Below, in pieces: positions 20,103 to 32,236 of a stretch of 64,000 nt of DNA. This DNA is from Gnetum montanum. Taxonomy: Eukaryota > Streptophyta > Gnetopsida > Gnetales > Gnetaceae. The notes below the pieces were generated by a model that was not told the DNA's origin, did no database searches, and saw only the letters and a program-made list of their open reading frames with translations. Numbering within the stretch: position 1 is the stretch's first letter; every line of letters starts with the position of its first letter. The stretch is taken from NCBI GenBank assembly GCA_015680685.1, contig MNCI01029688.1, forward strand, positions 223,938 through 287,937. Reading direction: 5' to 3'. A program made the position numbers and the translations under genes.

Positions 20103-22440
20103 ATGGCTTCTTCTCATAGGGAAGATCTTATACAGCCATATGAAGGCAAATCTAATCAACAATGGTGCAAAGGTTCAAAACCACCAATGCTCCAATAATG
20201 CAAATTCATCTATGGTCATCCCGATGAGTATGTGCTAGAATTCATCTTCATTCTTCATTAAGATGAAAAGTTGTAGTGGAGGGACATGGAAGGAAACATT
20301 ATGTTGCCTCTTGATTGATCAGTTCTTGCAATGCTACTCCAAACTCTCATGAAATTGGGCATCCATGGGCTTAATCTTGAATACGTTGTGCAAGACCATG
20401 AATATCAAGATTATCATTCCCTTGATGCACAATGAAAGAACGATTGACAATAGGAGATGTGCTATGAGGCATCAAAGAGAAAATGGTTCAAAAACCCTTC
20501 TTCCTATTCAACTAGAAGGAAGTTAAGGATTCATGCTTCGAGGATTCTCAAAACATTAGCTTTTCTCCCTTATTCTTTGATAAAGGAGGTCATAACAAAA
20601 ATTTACAATCCACTATAAACAATCTTGGTTTGGAAATGAATGGGTCCCATGACCATGGGGGCTTCAAAGGAGGGAGTCAAGGTAGGAACTAGGACAAGAA
20701 TCAAGACAGAGATAGACATGGTGAGCATGGTCATGACCAAAGGAGAGGGAGTAGCAAGTATTGCACTAGTGTTGGCTCTCCTTCCTCTTCATCTTTGACA
20801 TCCTCATCTTCTTCCTCCTCTAGTTATAACTAAAGCTGTAAAGGACATGATCATGATGGAGGTGCCCAGTGAGATAGAGATGATTATAGGACCCCTTGGA
20901 ATAGTAGAGACAAAGGGCATGGAAAATGAAGGGAGGCCAATCACCAAAAAATAAAGGATAGTAGAGGACATCATAGGCATCATGGCCATCACCAAGGCTA
21001 TGACTATGATGAGCCTTTGCTTGCAACAAGGAACATGCTAAACATTATAGAGGTTGTGAGAATTCCAATGAAACATGTGAAAGATAGTAGAATTAAAAGG
21101 TTGAATATGAACAATATCCCCATGTTTGAAGAGGGATACAACTTAGATCCACAAAATCATTTTCAAGCCTTTCATAATGCTTGTGCCTTACAAAATGTGG
21201 ACAACAAATGAAAAAAACTAAAGCTTTTTCCAAGGACACTCATCAAGGAGGTTGAAAGCTGGTACTAGTTCTTAGAGCTAGAATCAATTAAATGATGGAG
21301 TATAATGCTCGAACTATTCAATGACAAGTATAAAATGTACTTCCAAGTGTCTAATCTGAAAAAGCATATCCAAGGGTTGAGACAAGAAATAAATGAATCC
21401 TTGGATGTGACCATGGGTAGATATTACTCTCTATTACACAGGTACCCATGCCTTGACTTTTCTCAGTAGGAGTAGTTATGCCATATCATAGATGAGATTT
21501 GAATAGAAACAAGGAGAATTCTTGGGGTTTATGCCCAAGGAAGATTTTTAGAACTTAGAGCCCATTAGATCCAAAGGTTGATTGAATAGGTGGCCAAAGA
21601 AGAAGGAGAGTTGAGAAAAAGGGAAAGTGTGGAGGAGCACAACTAGGATCCTTTCATCCAAAAAAGGAAAGTCTAGTTTTGTGACAATGAGGAGGAGGCC
21701 CCAATTGATGAAGTGGTGCAATGTAAACCTTGCCAATCTAAAATTCAATTTCTAATATATCAGCCAAGGTAGACATAATGTGGGATTATTTAGAATAAAA
21801 GTTTCAAACTACTCTTAGAATTGCTGAAGAGTCCAAAGAGCAATGTAGCAGTTGTAATCAAAGGAGAATGAAAGAAGCTAAACGTGCCCATCAAAGGGGT
21901 AAGGGGAAAGCTATTACCATTGGAAATGTTGTGGAATCTGAGACAAATGATGATAGTGGGTGTGACATCTACCACTATGAACATCCTAAGGAATGTTATT
22001 CCATTGTGTCACACTTGCAGGAGTCTAGGGTGTACATGCTAAATTTGAGATTAGCAAGAAGACAAACACCCAAAAGGTTTCTTTACCCATAGGGCAACTA
22101 CAAGTAGTTCCATCAATAGTAATCCTACTATTCGAGTGGAGCTCCACCCCAACTGCATGAGCAATACCAATAATGGTAGCACTCATAGTCATGGGGGATG
22201 CCACCACCAAGGCAAAAATATCCTTATTGTTAGCTAGATCCCAATGGGTACTATGTTTAGCAATTAATTTCTCTATGTGAATCTTCTAGTCATGTCTCCT
22301 TTCAACATCACTACTACCTTTCTAAATACTATAGAGCTCAATCTCTATACGTAAACACCCATTTATTTTCTACCCTTCTCATACTTCAACACCTATACCT
22401 ACACCCTCAACTCAATTGGATTAAGATTAGCCACCTTCCT
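20103..22440 (+). pseudogene. A1 gag pseudogene
   Basis: ATG at 20,103 opens MASSHREDLIQPYEGK, shared with A2 (MASSHRGDSPFPYKGR). The N-terminal domain follows (to about 20,430), then a Ser/Gly/Arg/Asp-rich linker (20,690-20,830). A capsid segment like the Retrotrans_gag family comes next: IKRLNMNNIPMFEEGYNLDP near 21,095, then LFPRTLIKEVESWY, then ESLDVTMGRYYSLLHR near 21,390-21,440. A zinc-knuckle-like CDIYHYEHPKEC is near 21,964-22,000. The tail is Gln/Tyr/Pro-rich to about 22,440. There are many stops and a few frameshifts. It forms the particle shell in an active relative. Confidence 0.75.
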
Positions 22441-22860
22441 AGGAAAGATCTGATTCCATGAGTCCCCTAATTTATTTGCAAATAAATGGGAATGAGCCTT
22501 GTAAGGCTCTTTTGGACTTAGGTTCTGGTGTGAATTTGATCTTCCATAAAATTTACAAGGCCTAGATCCTACCTTTGCTCAAGAAGAGTAACATTTGTCT
22601 TAAGTTGGTAGATCAGTTCATCACTATTCCCTTGGGACTGGTGGAGGACATTATGACCACCATCTATGGGTGGTTCTATCCTACTAACTTCCTGGTGATT
22701 CATGTAGACAATTGCAAGGGGGACTTCCCAATCATCATGGGAAGGGCTTAGCTGAGCACAATAGATGCAAGGTTGGGAATTTAAGACCTCTCCTTGAAAA
22801 TTTTCAAGAAAAATGATTTTGGAAAGATTAAGAGAAAGTGTGTTCCATGCATTGCATATA
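22440..22860 (+). pseudogene. A1 aspartic protease
   Basis: The reading frame around 22,470-22,790 gives the retropepsin pattern. LLDLGSGVNLI (active-site DxG at about 22,515), a hydrophobic strand with LGLVEDI, WFYPTNFLVI, and then PIIMGRA in the position of the conserved flap and ILGR-like motif follow. It processes Gag-Pol in active elements. Stops interrupt it. It is in a different frame from the RT that follows, so at least one frameshift lies between 22,790 and 23,440. Confidence 0.75.
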
Positions 22861-23399
22861 ATGACATAGGGTGCATTTGTTTGTAGAAATTATGGAACAT
22901 GAAAAGCACATCAATCACAACATGAAGATAGTGTGTTGATGTGATAAAAATTCAAAGGTGCTTATATGCAATAGCCACAAAATAGGAGAGCATGTAGTGG
23001 ATGACAGATGATGCAAAATGTAGTTCAAAAATATGCATGGAACCAACTAAGAGACTTATGAGTGCGTACATTAAAGGCATGGATGAACTAGAGAAAGTTC
23101 ATCACCAACTCTCTAATGATAAACCTAATGATACTAGCTAGAAAGAGTTGGATATCCTTGAAAGTTTAAACAAGATCCCCTTGGGTTGAAAACTTTTCTA
23201 GCTAGAATGGAGTATGCTTTTCTAAAAAATGATAGGCTAGTTATTATCAATGTCAATCTTGCTCTTATGCAGAAAAGGAAGCTATTGGATGTGGTCAAAA
23301 AATGGCCAACAGCCTTTGCTTAGTCATATCTTGAACTGATTGGGATTGATCCTAGGATATGCTAGCACCACATCTACACAAATCCTTCCATGAAGCCAA

Positions 23400-26047
23400 A
23401 GAAGTAGCAGCAATGACGGTTGAATGCAAAATTGACGTAAATTGTTAAAAAGGATATTGAATAATTCCTCAAGGTGAGGTTCATCTATCCCATTACAAAT
23501 AGCGAGTGGGTTATCCCACTTGTGATAGTGCTAAGGAAAGGTGAAAAATTGAGGGTCTACATCGATTCTAGGCTATTAAACATGGCAACATACAAATATC
23601 ACTTTCCATTGTCATTTTTGGACTAGGTGTTGGACACCATTTTTAGGCATTGCTAATATAGCTTTCTAGATGTTTATAGTGGTTATAACCAAATTCGGAT
23701 TGCATCAAAAGATTAGGCCAAAATAACATTCATGAGTCCCTAGGAAGCTTTTACATACAAAAAGATGATGTTTGGCCTATGAAATACCCCTAGTACATTC
23801 CAACATCTTGTCCTAAGCATCTTCCAATAGTAGACTGGTAATGGGATGGAAGTCTTCATGGATGACTTCTCCACCTATGGGGCTACATTTGAGCAAGCCC
23901 TAGACCATCTTGAGTAAGTGCTAAAAAGGTGTGTGGATACAAACCTTTGGCTCAACTATTAAAAAAGCCACTTGATGGTCCAATAAGGCATTGTTCTAGG
24001 GAAAAACATTTCAAAAAAAGGAATCGAGGTGGGCCCTGAAAAAATAAGGGTCATCCAAGGAATTACCAGATAGAAAGAAACCATCAAAGATGTAAGGTCA
24101 TTCCTTGGACACATTGTCTACTATTGATGATTCATTAAGAATTTATCTAAGATCGCTAAAAAATTGGTGGAGTTGACAAAGAAGCATGTTCTATTTTTCT
24201 AGACCAGGAAATGCAAATGTGCATTCCAGCAGCTCAAGTAAGAGCTTCTAGAAACTCCAATTCTATGAGCAGCTAATTGGTCCAAACCTTTGAACATCAT
24301 GATGGATGCATCAAATTATTCCTTGGGAGTTATGCTCACATAGTTGGATGATTAGAAACATCCTTACTATATTCACTATGGAAGTAGAAGCATTGTGGGT
24401 GCACAACTAAACTACATAACAGAGAAAGAATTGATGGTAGTGATGTTCACCTTGGAAAAATTTAGGCACTATGCGCTTGGATACAAGGTCTTTATGCACA
24501 TAGATCATAATGCAATTCAAATCCTCATGAAAAAACCAATGATGAACTCCCATATCATATGGTGGTTGGTGATCTTATAGGAATTCAATCTTATGATGGT
24601 AGATCGAAAGGGAACCAAGAACATGGTTGCTAATCACTTTTCTCAATTGCAATGGGATAATAAAGAGAAGAGCCCACTATTAAATTAATTTCTTGATGAA
24701 TTCCTCTTTACCAAGGATATAAATGAACAAATTCCCATTGAACCCAATTTTTACGATCACATTCACACTTATCTTCTCACTTAGGAGATGCCACAGGAGT
24801 GGGACAATAAGAAGAAACAATAGCTTCTTGACTAGGAAAAACACTTCATGGAGATTAATGAATACCTTTACAAGATGTGCACTTATGTCTTAGTTCATTA
24901 GTGTGTTCCTAATGTTGATAAAGTCTACATTCTCCAAGAAACTCACTAGGGCCCTTGTGGAGACCACTATGCTAGGAAATGCATGGCCATTAAGATCCTC
25001 ATGGTAGAGTATTATTGGCCAGCACTTTTTAGTGATGCTCACCACTTTCTCCGTTCTTGTGAATACTACCAATGTGATGGTGGAATGACTAATTGTATGG
25101 AGGAACCTTAGTAATGGATCTAATCACTAGAGCCCTTCAACATTGAAGGCATTAACTTCATGGGTTCCATCACACCAATGCCAAATGGAAAGGCCTACAT
25201 CATAGTCATTGTTGACTATTGTACAAAATGGGTAGAAGCTACATCCATCACTGATTGCACATCTTCTATGGCTACTTGGTTTGTACAAAAAAATGTTGTA
25301 AATATGTTTGGGGTTCCATGTGCACTTATTTCTAATAATAGTACTCATTTTACAAGCACTACCTTTTGAAAGCTTATGCAACACTTAGGGGTTGAACATA
25401 AATTAACACCCTATCACTCCCAAGCCAATGGTCAAGTAGAGGTTACAAATAGAAAAATCACAAAAATACTAACCAAGATTGTTATTAAATATAGAAGGAG
25501 TTAGAGCACAAAGCTCAACTATGCCATTTGGGCCTACCACTCCACATGGAAACTTCCTATTGGCTACTCTCCCTATGAGCTTGTGTATGGAAAATTACCG
25601 ACTTTGACTATGCAAGTAGAGCTTCATACATTATCAATAGCTTGTGACCTTAGCCTTGACCAAAGTCTAGCACAAAAAGAAAGATTGATGAGCCTCAACT
25701 TGATAGATAAGAGCCAATTGGTAGCCCTATCATCTAATGAGTCGCATAAGACATTCAATAAGCAACAACATGATCTTAAAATAAGGAAAGTAAAATTTCA
25801 ATAGGGAGATAGGGTACTCTAATGGAATCCCACACATGTACCACAAAGAACCAAGTTCAAAATGTTGTGGAAGGGGCCTTATATTAACTATGAAACCTTT
25901 TCTTTTGGGGTCATGTTAATATACAAACCTGAAAGCCCAAACAATAAATTTCTTGTCAACATGCAACAAATAAAACCTTTCCATGAGCCTAAGAGAGCCA
26001 ATGAACAAAACACCTCAACGGATGGACATGCAAACTTAATGTTTTAG
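23400..26047 (+). pseudogene. A1 reverse transcriptase, RNase H and integrase
   Basis: RT: priming strands (DIE.FLKVRFIYPI...SEWVIPLVIVLRK), then catalytic FMDDF at about 23,855-23,870. RNase H: IMMDASNYSLGVML near 24,300, then EKELMVVMFTLEKFRHY and HIDHNAI. Integrase: the zinc-binding region near 24,890-25,080. The core begins at GINFMGSI near 25,150, where the first catalytic Asp has become Asn; ISNNSTHF near 25,330 has lost the second. NGQVEVTN near 25,425 keeps the Glu. The C-terminal GPY-like segment WKGPY is near 25,870. RT to the end of integrase stays in one frame for about 2.6 kb despite roughly thirty stops. The domain order RT-RNase H-integrase defines Ty3/gypsy. Confidence 0.9.
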
Positions 26048-26099
26048 ATCTCCTCCTAACTTAGTTGTGAGGGAGATGGCCATCCATGCTAATTAATCA

Positions 26100-26270
26100 A
26101 AGTGGCTTCTTAATTTTTTGTTTTTTCTATTTTTCACAATTTTTGCTTTACACCATATTTAGTACATTTTTCTCTTTCATAAATATTTTACAGTTTCTTC
26201 TATATTTTACTTTATTTTTTTTAGGTTTTTTAAATACTTTTCTAATGTTTTGTTTTATTTTTCTTCATTG
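26100..26270 (+). other. T-rich tract after A1 pol
   Basis: A T-rich, C-containing tract placed directly after the integrase end, like those in E1, E2 and A2. A Phe/Leu-rich ORF over it is compositional. Confidence 0.7.
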
Positions 26271-27560
26271 TCGATAGGACTAAGTGCAACTGTACTTGTT
26301 GATTGATGGTGGTTTGTACTATAATGTTATTTGATTGCTGATGTCTAGATTCTATCTTTGAATTTTGGGATTAATAACTAAGACATGGTTTCTTTTTTCA
26401 TGATAATAAGTAGTAAGTCCACATCATCCACCCATCCACAAAACTCTATGGTGTTCCCTTATTTTGGAAATATGTGGTCCCTTCTTAAACAAAACTTTTA
26501 ATGAATTTATGACCTTGGTAGTTTTCAAACTTGGGAATGATTAAATGGATATACAAGGTGTAACTTCAAGGGGATTTGATGTTCTTTATACTTGCCTACC
26601 CTATTGGGTGCATGAGTGTTTTCTTAGATTTTTCATATTTTCACTATCAACCAATAATAGGAAGCTAAAAGTCTCTACATGGTGTGGTTCCCATAATGCA
26701 CAAACAAAAATAGAAAACAAAAAAAAAAAAAACACAATAATGAGAATTCAAAGAACATCCTTTGGATGAAATAATGGGTTACAAACACTAGTTATGGGAC
26801 TAGAATGACATGTTACCCATGCTTGAAGGTCCCTTCTAACTAAGGCCCATCTCACTTCTTACTTCTCTTTGTTTCTCTTTTAGGAATATTGATTGATTTA
26901 TGGGGAAATTCTTGTGCCTTAAGGGAGTGGATTGATCTTGAAGTGTCAATGTGAAGTCACTAAAATTGGTTGGTTTTAATTTATACTAAGGATGGATGTT
27001 ATTAGGTCATATTAACCACAAATACACAAGGGACTTCATGTAACCATGATATAGGACTCCATTCCACTCTTCACCTCATCTACTTATGCTTCCCATCACT
27101 TACCTTACTATCATTTTTCATGTTTTGTTCAATGCCATGGTTTGATGTGTTAAAATTCTTAGGTAGTTTATAGGTTTTAGTCCTTAACTTAACATAATCA
27201 TTGATCACCCATGGGGCCCATGAACTCCTTGGTTTGAGTGCATGCAAGGGCATTAAGGGCATGAGCCTACCATGGGGAGGATCCACTTGCATACTTCTTA
27301 GTTGGACTAGTTAAGTTCCTCATCCCTTAGACATTTTCACATTCAAACCATTCATGATCCATGTCAATTGCATCTATTTTTTCACTTCTTTTAAATTTTT
27401 CTTTAATAATTATCCTAATGAAATATATATATTTTGAATTATCTAGTTTTCTTCAAGCATTTCTTCTTATTGTTGGCCTTTTTAGATCTCTATGGACTTC
27501 AATTTTATGCAAAAAATCTTTATTTTGCTTCAAATTTTCAAAGTAACAAATTTGTCCTTT
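26271..27560 (+). other. A1 non-coding spacer with conserved blocks
   Basis: GTTACCCATGCTTGAAGGT at 26,812-26,830 and the block at 27,241-27,289 (AAGGGCATTAAGGGC ... GGGGAGGATCCACTTG) are shared with E1, E2 and A2. The empty site GAAGT for the later LTR insertion of A2 is at 26,940-26,944. No protein is recognised. Confidence 0.6.
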
Positions 27561-27564
27561 AGCC

Positions 27565-27655
27565 ACATTGGTGGGATCCCATCGATGCAGACTATCACAT
27601 CAATGCAACCCCATATACAGGATTCCATCAATGTGGCCATAAATATCTATAAATA
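27565..27655 (+). promoter_or_regulatory. A1 internal promoter: motif array and TATA box
   Basis: GATCCCATCGATG (27,575-27,587), CACATCAATGCAACCCC (27,596-27,612) and GATTCCATCAATGTGG (27,621-27,636) reproduce the A-type U3 motif. GATTCCATCAATGTGG matches GATCCCATCAATGTGA of the LTR at 14 of 16 bases. TATAAATA follows at 27,648-27,655. No LTR terminus or target duplication is visible around it, so it looks like an internal promoter about 400 bp upstream of the ORF3 ATG, not a nested LTR. Confidence 0.6.
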
Positions 27656-28053
27656 GGATGCAACACTTTGAAAGTTTTTCCATTGGCTTCATTTGATAAC
27701 TTTCACATCACTTATCTAATTAACCTTGTTCTTCATTCCTGCAACTACTGGAGGTGATTTCTACATCATGGGGCTCACAAACCTTAGGTTTCTAACAAAT
27801 TTTTTTTTGGAAATTTTCTAACTTCCACAAGGTTTAACCAATAAAATGATATTAAGATCACTAATTAGAGAGCATTAGACCTTTCTAATGAACTTTGGTG
27901 GCCATCCAAATAAAAATAATAATAATATAATATTAAAATGATCAATCCACCATGATCAAAACTTAGCTAAGTGTAACTAATCAAATAGACAAGGTACCTA
28001 AATGTTCTAAGTTACACATCAAATGCTAATCTTTGGTCATGTTGTGATTACAA

Positions 28054-28431
28054 ATGGCACCTAGACCTAAGCATGGGTAGGAAGAAGGATAATCCCAATT
28101 GAGGAAGAAGCGATCTAGAATTGAAAGTGGCCAGAAAGTGAAGTTGTCCCAGGAGTAGGTAGCTGAGATACATGCAGCAGGACCTCTTTAGAAGGACCTT
28201 GAAGTGGAATCTATCCATTAGATTCTGGAATCGCAAATAGAGCAATCCCACTAGAATGAGACACTTGAGGTCACTTGGAGGAAGGCATGCTTAAGGTAAA
28301 TTAGATCTAGGAAGATTCAAAAAGTAGTTCTCCTCAAATTAAATTTTGGCTCTTTTTTGGACTTTGCCTCAAAAGATGTCAAAGCTTAACTTGAGATTTC
28401 TCCTATGTGGTCCATTCTGACTTCTAGTTTT
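28054..28431 (+). pseudogene. A1 ORF3, 5' part
   Basis: ATG at 28,054 opens MAPRPKHG. A2 has MEARPKHGQEARL at 57,532, preceded by a splice-acceptor-like GACTACAG. A Lys/Arg/Gln/Ser-rich N-terminus follows with stops at Gln- and Trp-type codons. At about 28,431 the sequence leaves the ORF shared with A2 and enters the gene-like island. It resumes at about 32,516. No domain is recognised in this N-terminal part. It could be basic nucleic-acid-binding sequence. Confidence 0.5.
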
Positions 28432-28644
28432 TGGTGACCGTTTGGGATGTGACTGCCAATGAGTGTCCTCGAATAGGATTTAGGTGCCTGCTGGTCTCTG
28501 GCAACACCAAGGCCCAGATACCTCCAAATAAACTCAGTAGTTAATGTGAGTATGTGTATGTGCTGTTGCGGCATGCGGTTGTGGAAATGTAATGATTGCA
28601 TTGTGAGTAAACTACAAATGACTTACTTTAAAGAGATTCAGCCA

Positions 28645-29198
28645 NNNNNNNNNNNNNNNNNNNNNNNNNNNNNNNNNNNNNNNNNNNNNNNNNNNNNNNN
28701 NNNNNNNNNNNNNNNNNNNNNNNNNNNNNNNNNNNNNNNNNNNNNNNNNNNNNNNNNNNNNNNNNNNNNNNNNNNNNNNNNNNNNNNNNNNNNNNNNNNN
28801 NNNNNNNNNNNNNNNNNNNNNNNNNNNNNNNNNNNNNNNNNNNNNNNNNNNNNNNNNNNNNNNNNNNNNNNNNNNNNNNNNNNNNNNNNNNNNNNNNNNN
28901 NNNNNNNNNNNNNNNNNNNNNNNNNNNNNNNNNNNNNNNNNNNNNNNNNNNNNNNNNNNNNNNNNNNNNNNNNNNNNNNNNNNNNNNNNNNNNNNNNNNN
29001 NNNNNNNNNNNNNNNNNNNNNNNNNNNNNNNNNNNNNNNNNNNNNNNNNNNNNNNNNNNNNNNNNNNNNNNNNNNNNNNNNNNNNNNNNNNNNNNNNNNN
29101 NNNNNNNNNNNNNNNNNNNNNNNNNNNNNNNNNNNNNNNNNNNNNNNNNNNNNNNNNNNNNNNNNNNNNNNNNNNNNNNNNNNNNNNNNNNNNNNNNN
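28645..29198. other. Assembly gap (554 N)
   Basis: A run of N. ORFs that run through it are artefacts. Confidence 1.
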
Positions 29199-30650
29199 AG
29201 CAATCTAAAAATCCCAAAAGTACTTGCCAAGGATGATACTATCTAAACCACTAGCTAAACAATTTAAACAAAATAAAAAATAAAATACATAACTCACAAG
29301 ACCATGACAAAGAGGCTGAAATATTTTCTTTAGCAAGCCATCTCATAAGCAATCTTCTTTACAAATTTTCTTTACAAATGCTCTTCTCAAGACCCAGAGT
29401 GTGTCTTCAAGTGAGAGCCTAAGTGCTAACTAGTAGCCTTCCAAAGTGTGATCTCCAAAAGTGTGATGTATGAGACCTCCCAAAAGTCCCCCTATCTTCC
29501 TTGATCCCTGAAGCCTTTTTATAGGGTTCAAAGGTAGGTAGGGAAGTTACAAAAATATCTTAGGTGGTTTAACCACCATAGAGACAAAAAAGCTATGGTT
29601 GACAAGTGTCCCATGTAGTTGCCAAGTGTCTTCATTTAGTCACCAAGTGGTCACCATGGAGATAAACAAGTTGTAGGTGACAAGTGGCCTATTTGGTGGT
29701 TATAAGTACCATGGGAAATTAAAATTTAGTTGTAACCACCAAGGGGAAGTTATCACCACCATGATATTTAAAAATTGCAAAGGACATATAATATTGAATA
29801 ACTGCCTTATAACTTCTCTTTCCTTTTGAAATAATAACAATATACCCTTTACTTCTTTCTTAAACAAAGTAAAATGAAAATCAAGTTAAATTTTTGGCAA
29901 TATCAATGTCCACGTTTATGTCCATGTTCACTCTCAGAAATAGCCTGTCTTGTGGCTGTGGCTACTGCTAAACCTCTTCCTGTTTCATCGTCTTTCTGTT
30001 TGGCTGTAACGACCATGAACTCTGCCACCACCATAATTGTCGTCATCGGCAGTGGTCATGAAGTGCCATCTTAGTCTTCAGCAATGGCTTTGCTGAAACT
30101 ACAACCGTAGGAGTTGGCATGAGCATGAAGCTAGCGTTCCCATGAAATGGTCGTCGTCGTTGCAATGCTGTTTTTTCCTTTATTACCCATTTAGTTGGCC
30201 GCACTGATTCTGCTGGTTGTTCCTGTCTTAAACTAGCCCACAAAACGGCTGCCATCATCGTAGGTTTGCACACCAGTGCCATTTCTAAGAGTGCCCCAGG
30301 TTAAAAATGATCCACGTTTCCATGACATAGAGTGCACGATAGGAGAATGTGAAGAGGCTCCCTTCTCAACCTTGCTGTGCATCTACTTCATGCCCTACAA
30401 ATCATCGCTTCTTGTTCTAAGTAGTGAAGCATGATGTATTACCTCAGCTTCTTCTAAATCTGCAGGTCCATGGCCTGACTGGCCGATACAGATCTGCCAC
30501 CATCGTCTTCTTCAGCATCACGTTCACAGAAACTGACGAAGGAGATGACATACCGTCACTCTATCTTTTAATTTTGATCCAAATCCAAATCCAAATCCTC
30601 TACAAATTCTTGATCCAAAACCAATTGCTTCCACATCTCTGTTTCTGGAA

Positions 30651-30863
30651 ATGGCTCCGCCAAAGTCACAGGCATTAGCGTCGACATTGGTGTCGGTGGC
30701 TTGCAATGGCTTCATTGCCAGCAGCTTGTCACCATGTAGGAAGAAACATTGGAGAAATGGAGTTTGCACAACGTTGGTTTTCCTATGGGTAGGGTTGGGA
30801 CAGCAAAGCAAAGCACTTGCCTTCATCGACTTACACCCGTCTATATGTGTCGTAAAAATTTAA
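30651..30863 (+). CDS. Candidate first exon with organelle-targeting-like N-terminus
   Basis: The 70-codon ORF starts MAPPKSQALASTLVSVACNG. It is rich in Ala/Ser and basic residues with few acids, then has a hydrophobic stretch (TTLVFLWVGLG) ending in AxA-like KALA before FID. That pattern resembles a bipartite plastid lumen signal. The DNA is CpG-rich. A GTAAAA donor-like site lies at about 30,851 and TTTTGCAG at about 30,929-30,936 could close a short intron. No family was recognised and the continuation is not convincing. It may be non-coding, and a minus-strand ORF overlaps it. Confidence 0.25.
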   Translation: MAPPKSQALASTLVSVACNGFIASSLSPCRKKHWRNGVCTTLVFLWVGLGQQSKALAFIDLHPSICVVKI

Positions 30864-31576
30864 TTATAATTATTGATGATGGTGGCGATAACGTGGGCAT
30901 AAACAAATCTATGTGTGGGTGTGGTACATTTTGCAGCAGTTGCCTCTGGTCCTTTTCAGGTGTTATAGAGGATTGGGGCATCTGACCACTGGTGCTTATC
31001 TCAACAGGTGAACTGCAATAATGATATAGTCACGAATGAGGAGCAGACGCCGGGGAACGACTCTGTACGAATTAGCCATATTTGATCCGGCTGGGTTATA
31101 AGGGTAATTATCGATGGTCTAGTTTGGTCTATTCTTATTAAAAGGGCATAGGCGATGTCAAATCATGACTATTCGTGGGGATAAAATATTCCTATTCTTT
31201 TAGTACGAACTACAAGTGTTCGACAGAATGTATGGAGTAAATGATTTGAATTTGTATAATATCCTAGTCTAGACTTTGGTATGGGATTTGCCCACAGTGC
31301 AAAGATTGGAGAGCATTTTATTTCTGGTCTGCTGCAGTGTGGGTTCATGTAACGGTCATTCATCCCATGTTTGCCAACTCGGTACTTTCACAAGGTGCAT
31401 AAAATAGCCTGATAAAATTAAACATGCAGAAACTGAAGACTACACAAAAGAAAAGTGTATCCACTCTAAGTTCACATCCTAGGAGGATAATGATGCCGTT
31501 GATGACATTTGATAACAGGAACAAGTCAAATATATCAACCTTTACATAACCATGGCTGAATGAATCTCGTATGAAC

Positions 31577-32236
31577 TTAAAGGAGAAAATCTTCATTGTC
31601 CGATTCCAACTCATAATCACCATTTAAATCTACCATTGTTATATGACGTAGCATTCTGTGAATCCTCCTAGCTCTGATTTGGGTGTCCTGTTCGATAGAA
31701 TTATCTGCATCTTCATCCATGTCAACGAAAGATGCATTCTCAAAATCCGCAAGAGGATGTTGCTCTTCAGAATTTGTTAATACATACTTTCTTGAATGCT
31801 CAGTAAAAGCAAAGTCCAAGGTTAAAATGGGTCTCCCAACAACATGCACATGGCATATGTGGATATAATACAGTTCATCAAATTCCTGAACTTAAACTCT
31901 TCCCATGAGTTCGATTTACAGTATGTTTCCAATGCATAATACTGGGTGAGGAAGTGTGAAAGCCTGCAACTTGTCCTCCTAAAGCATGGCATATTTTGGT
32001 GACACATAAGTCCAAATGTATTCTTCCAATGATGATTTATCAATTGCATCAGCTAGAGTCTTCCCTTCTTTCTCAGTTGTATTAGCTAGAGTCTCCTCTT
32101 CTTTTTTAGTTGTATTAGCTAGAGTCTCCTCTTCTTTTTCAGTTGTATTAGCTAGAGTCTCCTCTGTGAAAATAAGCTTTAAAGGGTCATATTTGAACTT
32201 CATGTATGATCGACAAGTTTGTGTGCATCCTGTATG
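31577..32236 (-). pseudogene. Unrecognised plant-like coding region, 3' exon(s), minus strand
   Basis: One minus frame reads coherently from about 32,236, after an acceptor-like CATACAG, to a stop at 31,577. A Cys/Tyr/Lys start is followed by a four-fold 11-residue repeat (ETLANTTEKEE), then LEEYIWTYVSPKYAML. After three in-frame stops come FDELYYIHICHVHVVGRPIL, an acidic DMDEDADNS stretch and a C-terminus ELESDNEDFLL. All three stops (TAG, TAA, TAA between 31,980 and 31,890) could come from C-to-T changes in Gln codons. Alternatively an intron lies there, since TTAAGTTCAG precedes GAATTTGATG. I do not recognise the family. CpG and composition differ from the transposons around it. Confidence 0.45.
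32046..32165 (-). repeat. 33-bp in-frame coding minisatellite
   Basis: Four units of 33 bp (core GTATTAGCTAGAGTCTCCTC on plus), the first and last diverged or partial. Because 33 is divisible by three the unit encodes 11 residues and keeps the minus reading frame open. Confidence 0.85.

Noticed and set aside
25127-25384. Minus-strand 85-codon ORF over the integrase, with copy at 53,067
   Set aside because: Antisense shadow of the integrase core, which is clearly recognisable on the plus strand.
27565-27813. Internal promoter of A1 being a nested solo LTR
   Set aside because: No TGATGA/TCATCA ends and no target duplication around it, and it lies at the same relative place as the array in E.
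28546-29230. Three ORFs of 200-220 codons across the N run
   Set aside because: They are open only because N codons contain no stops; the real sequence at either end encodes nothing recognisable.
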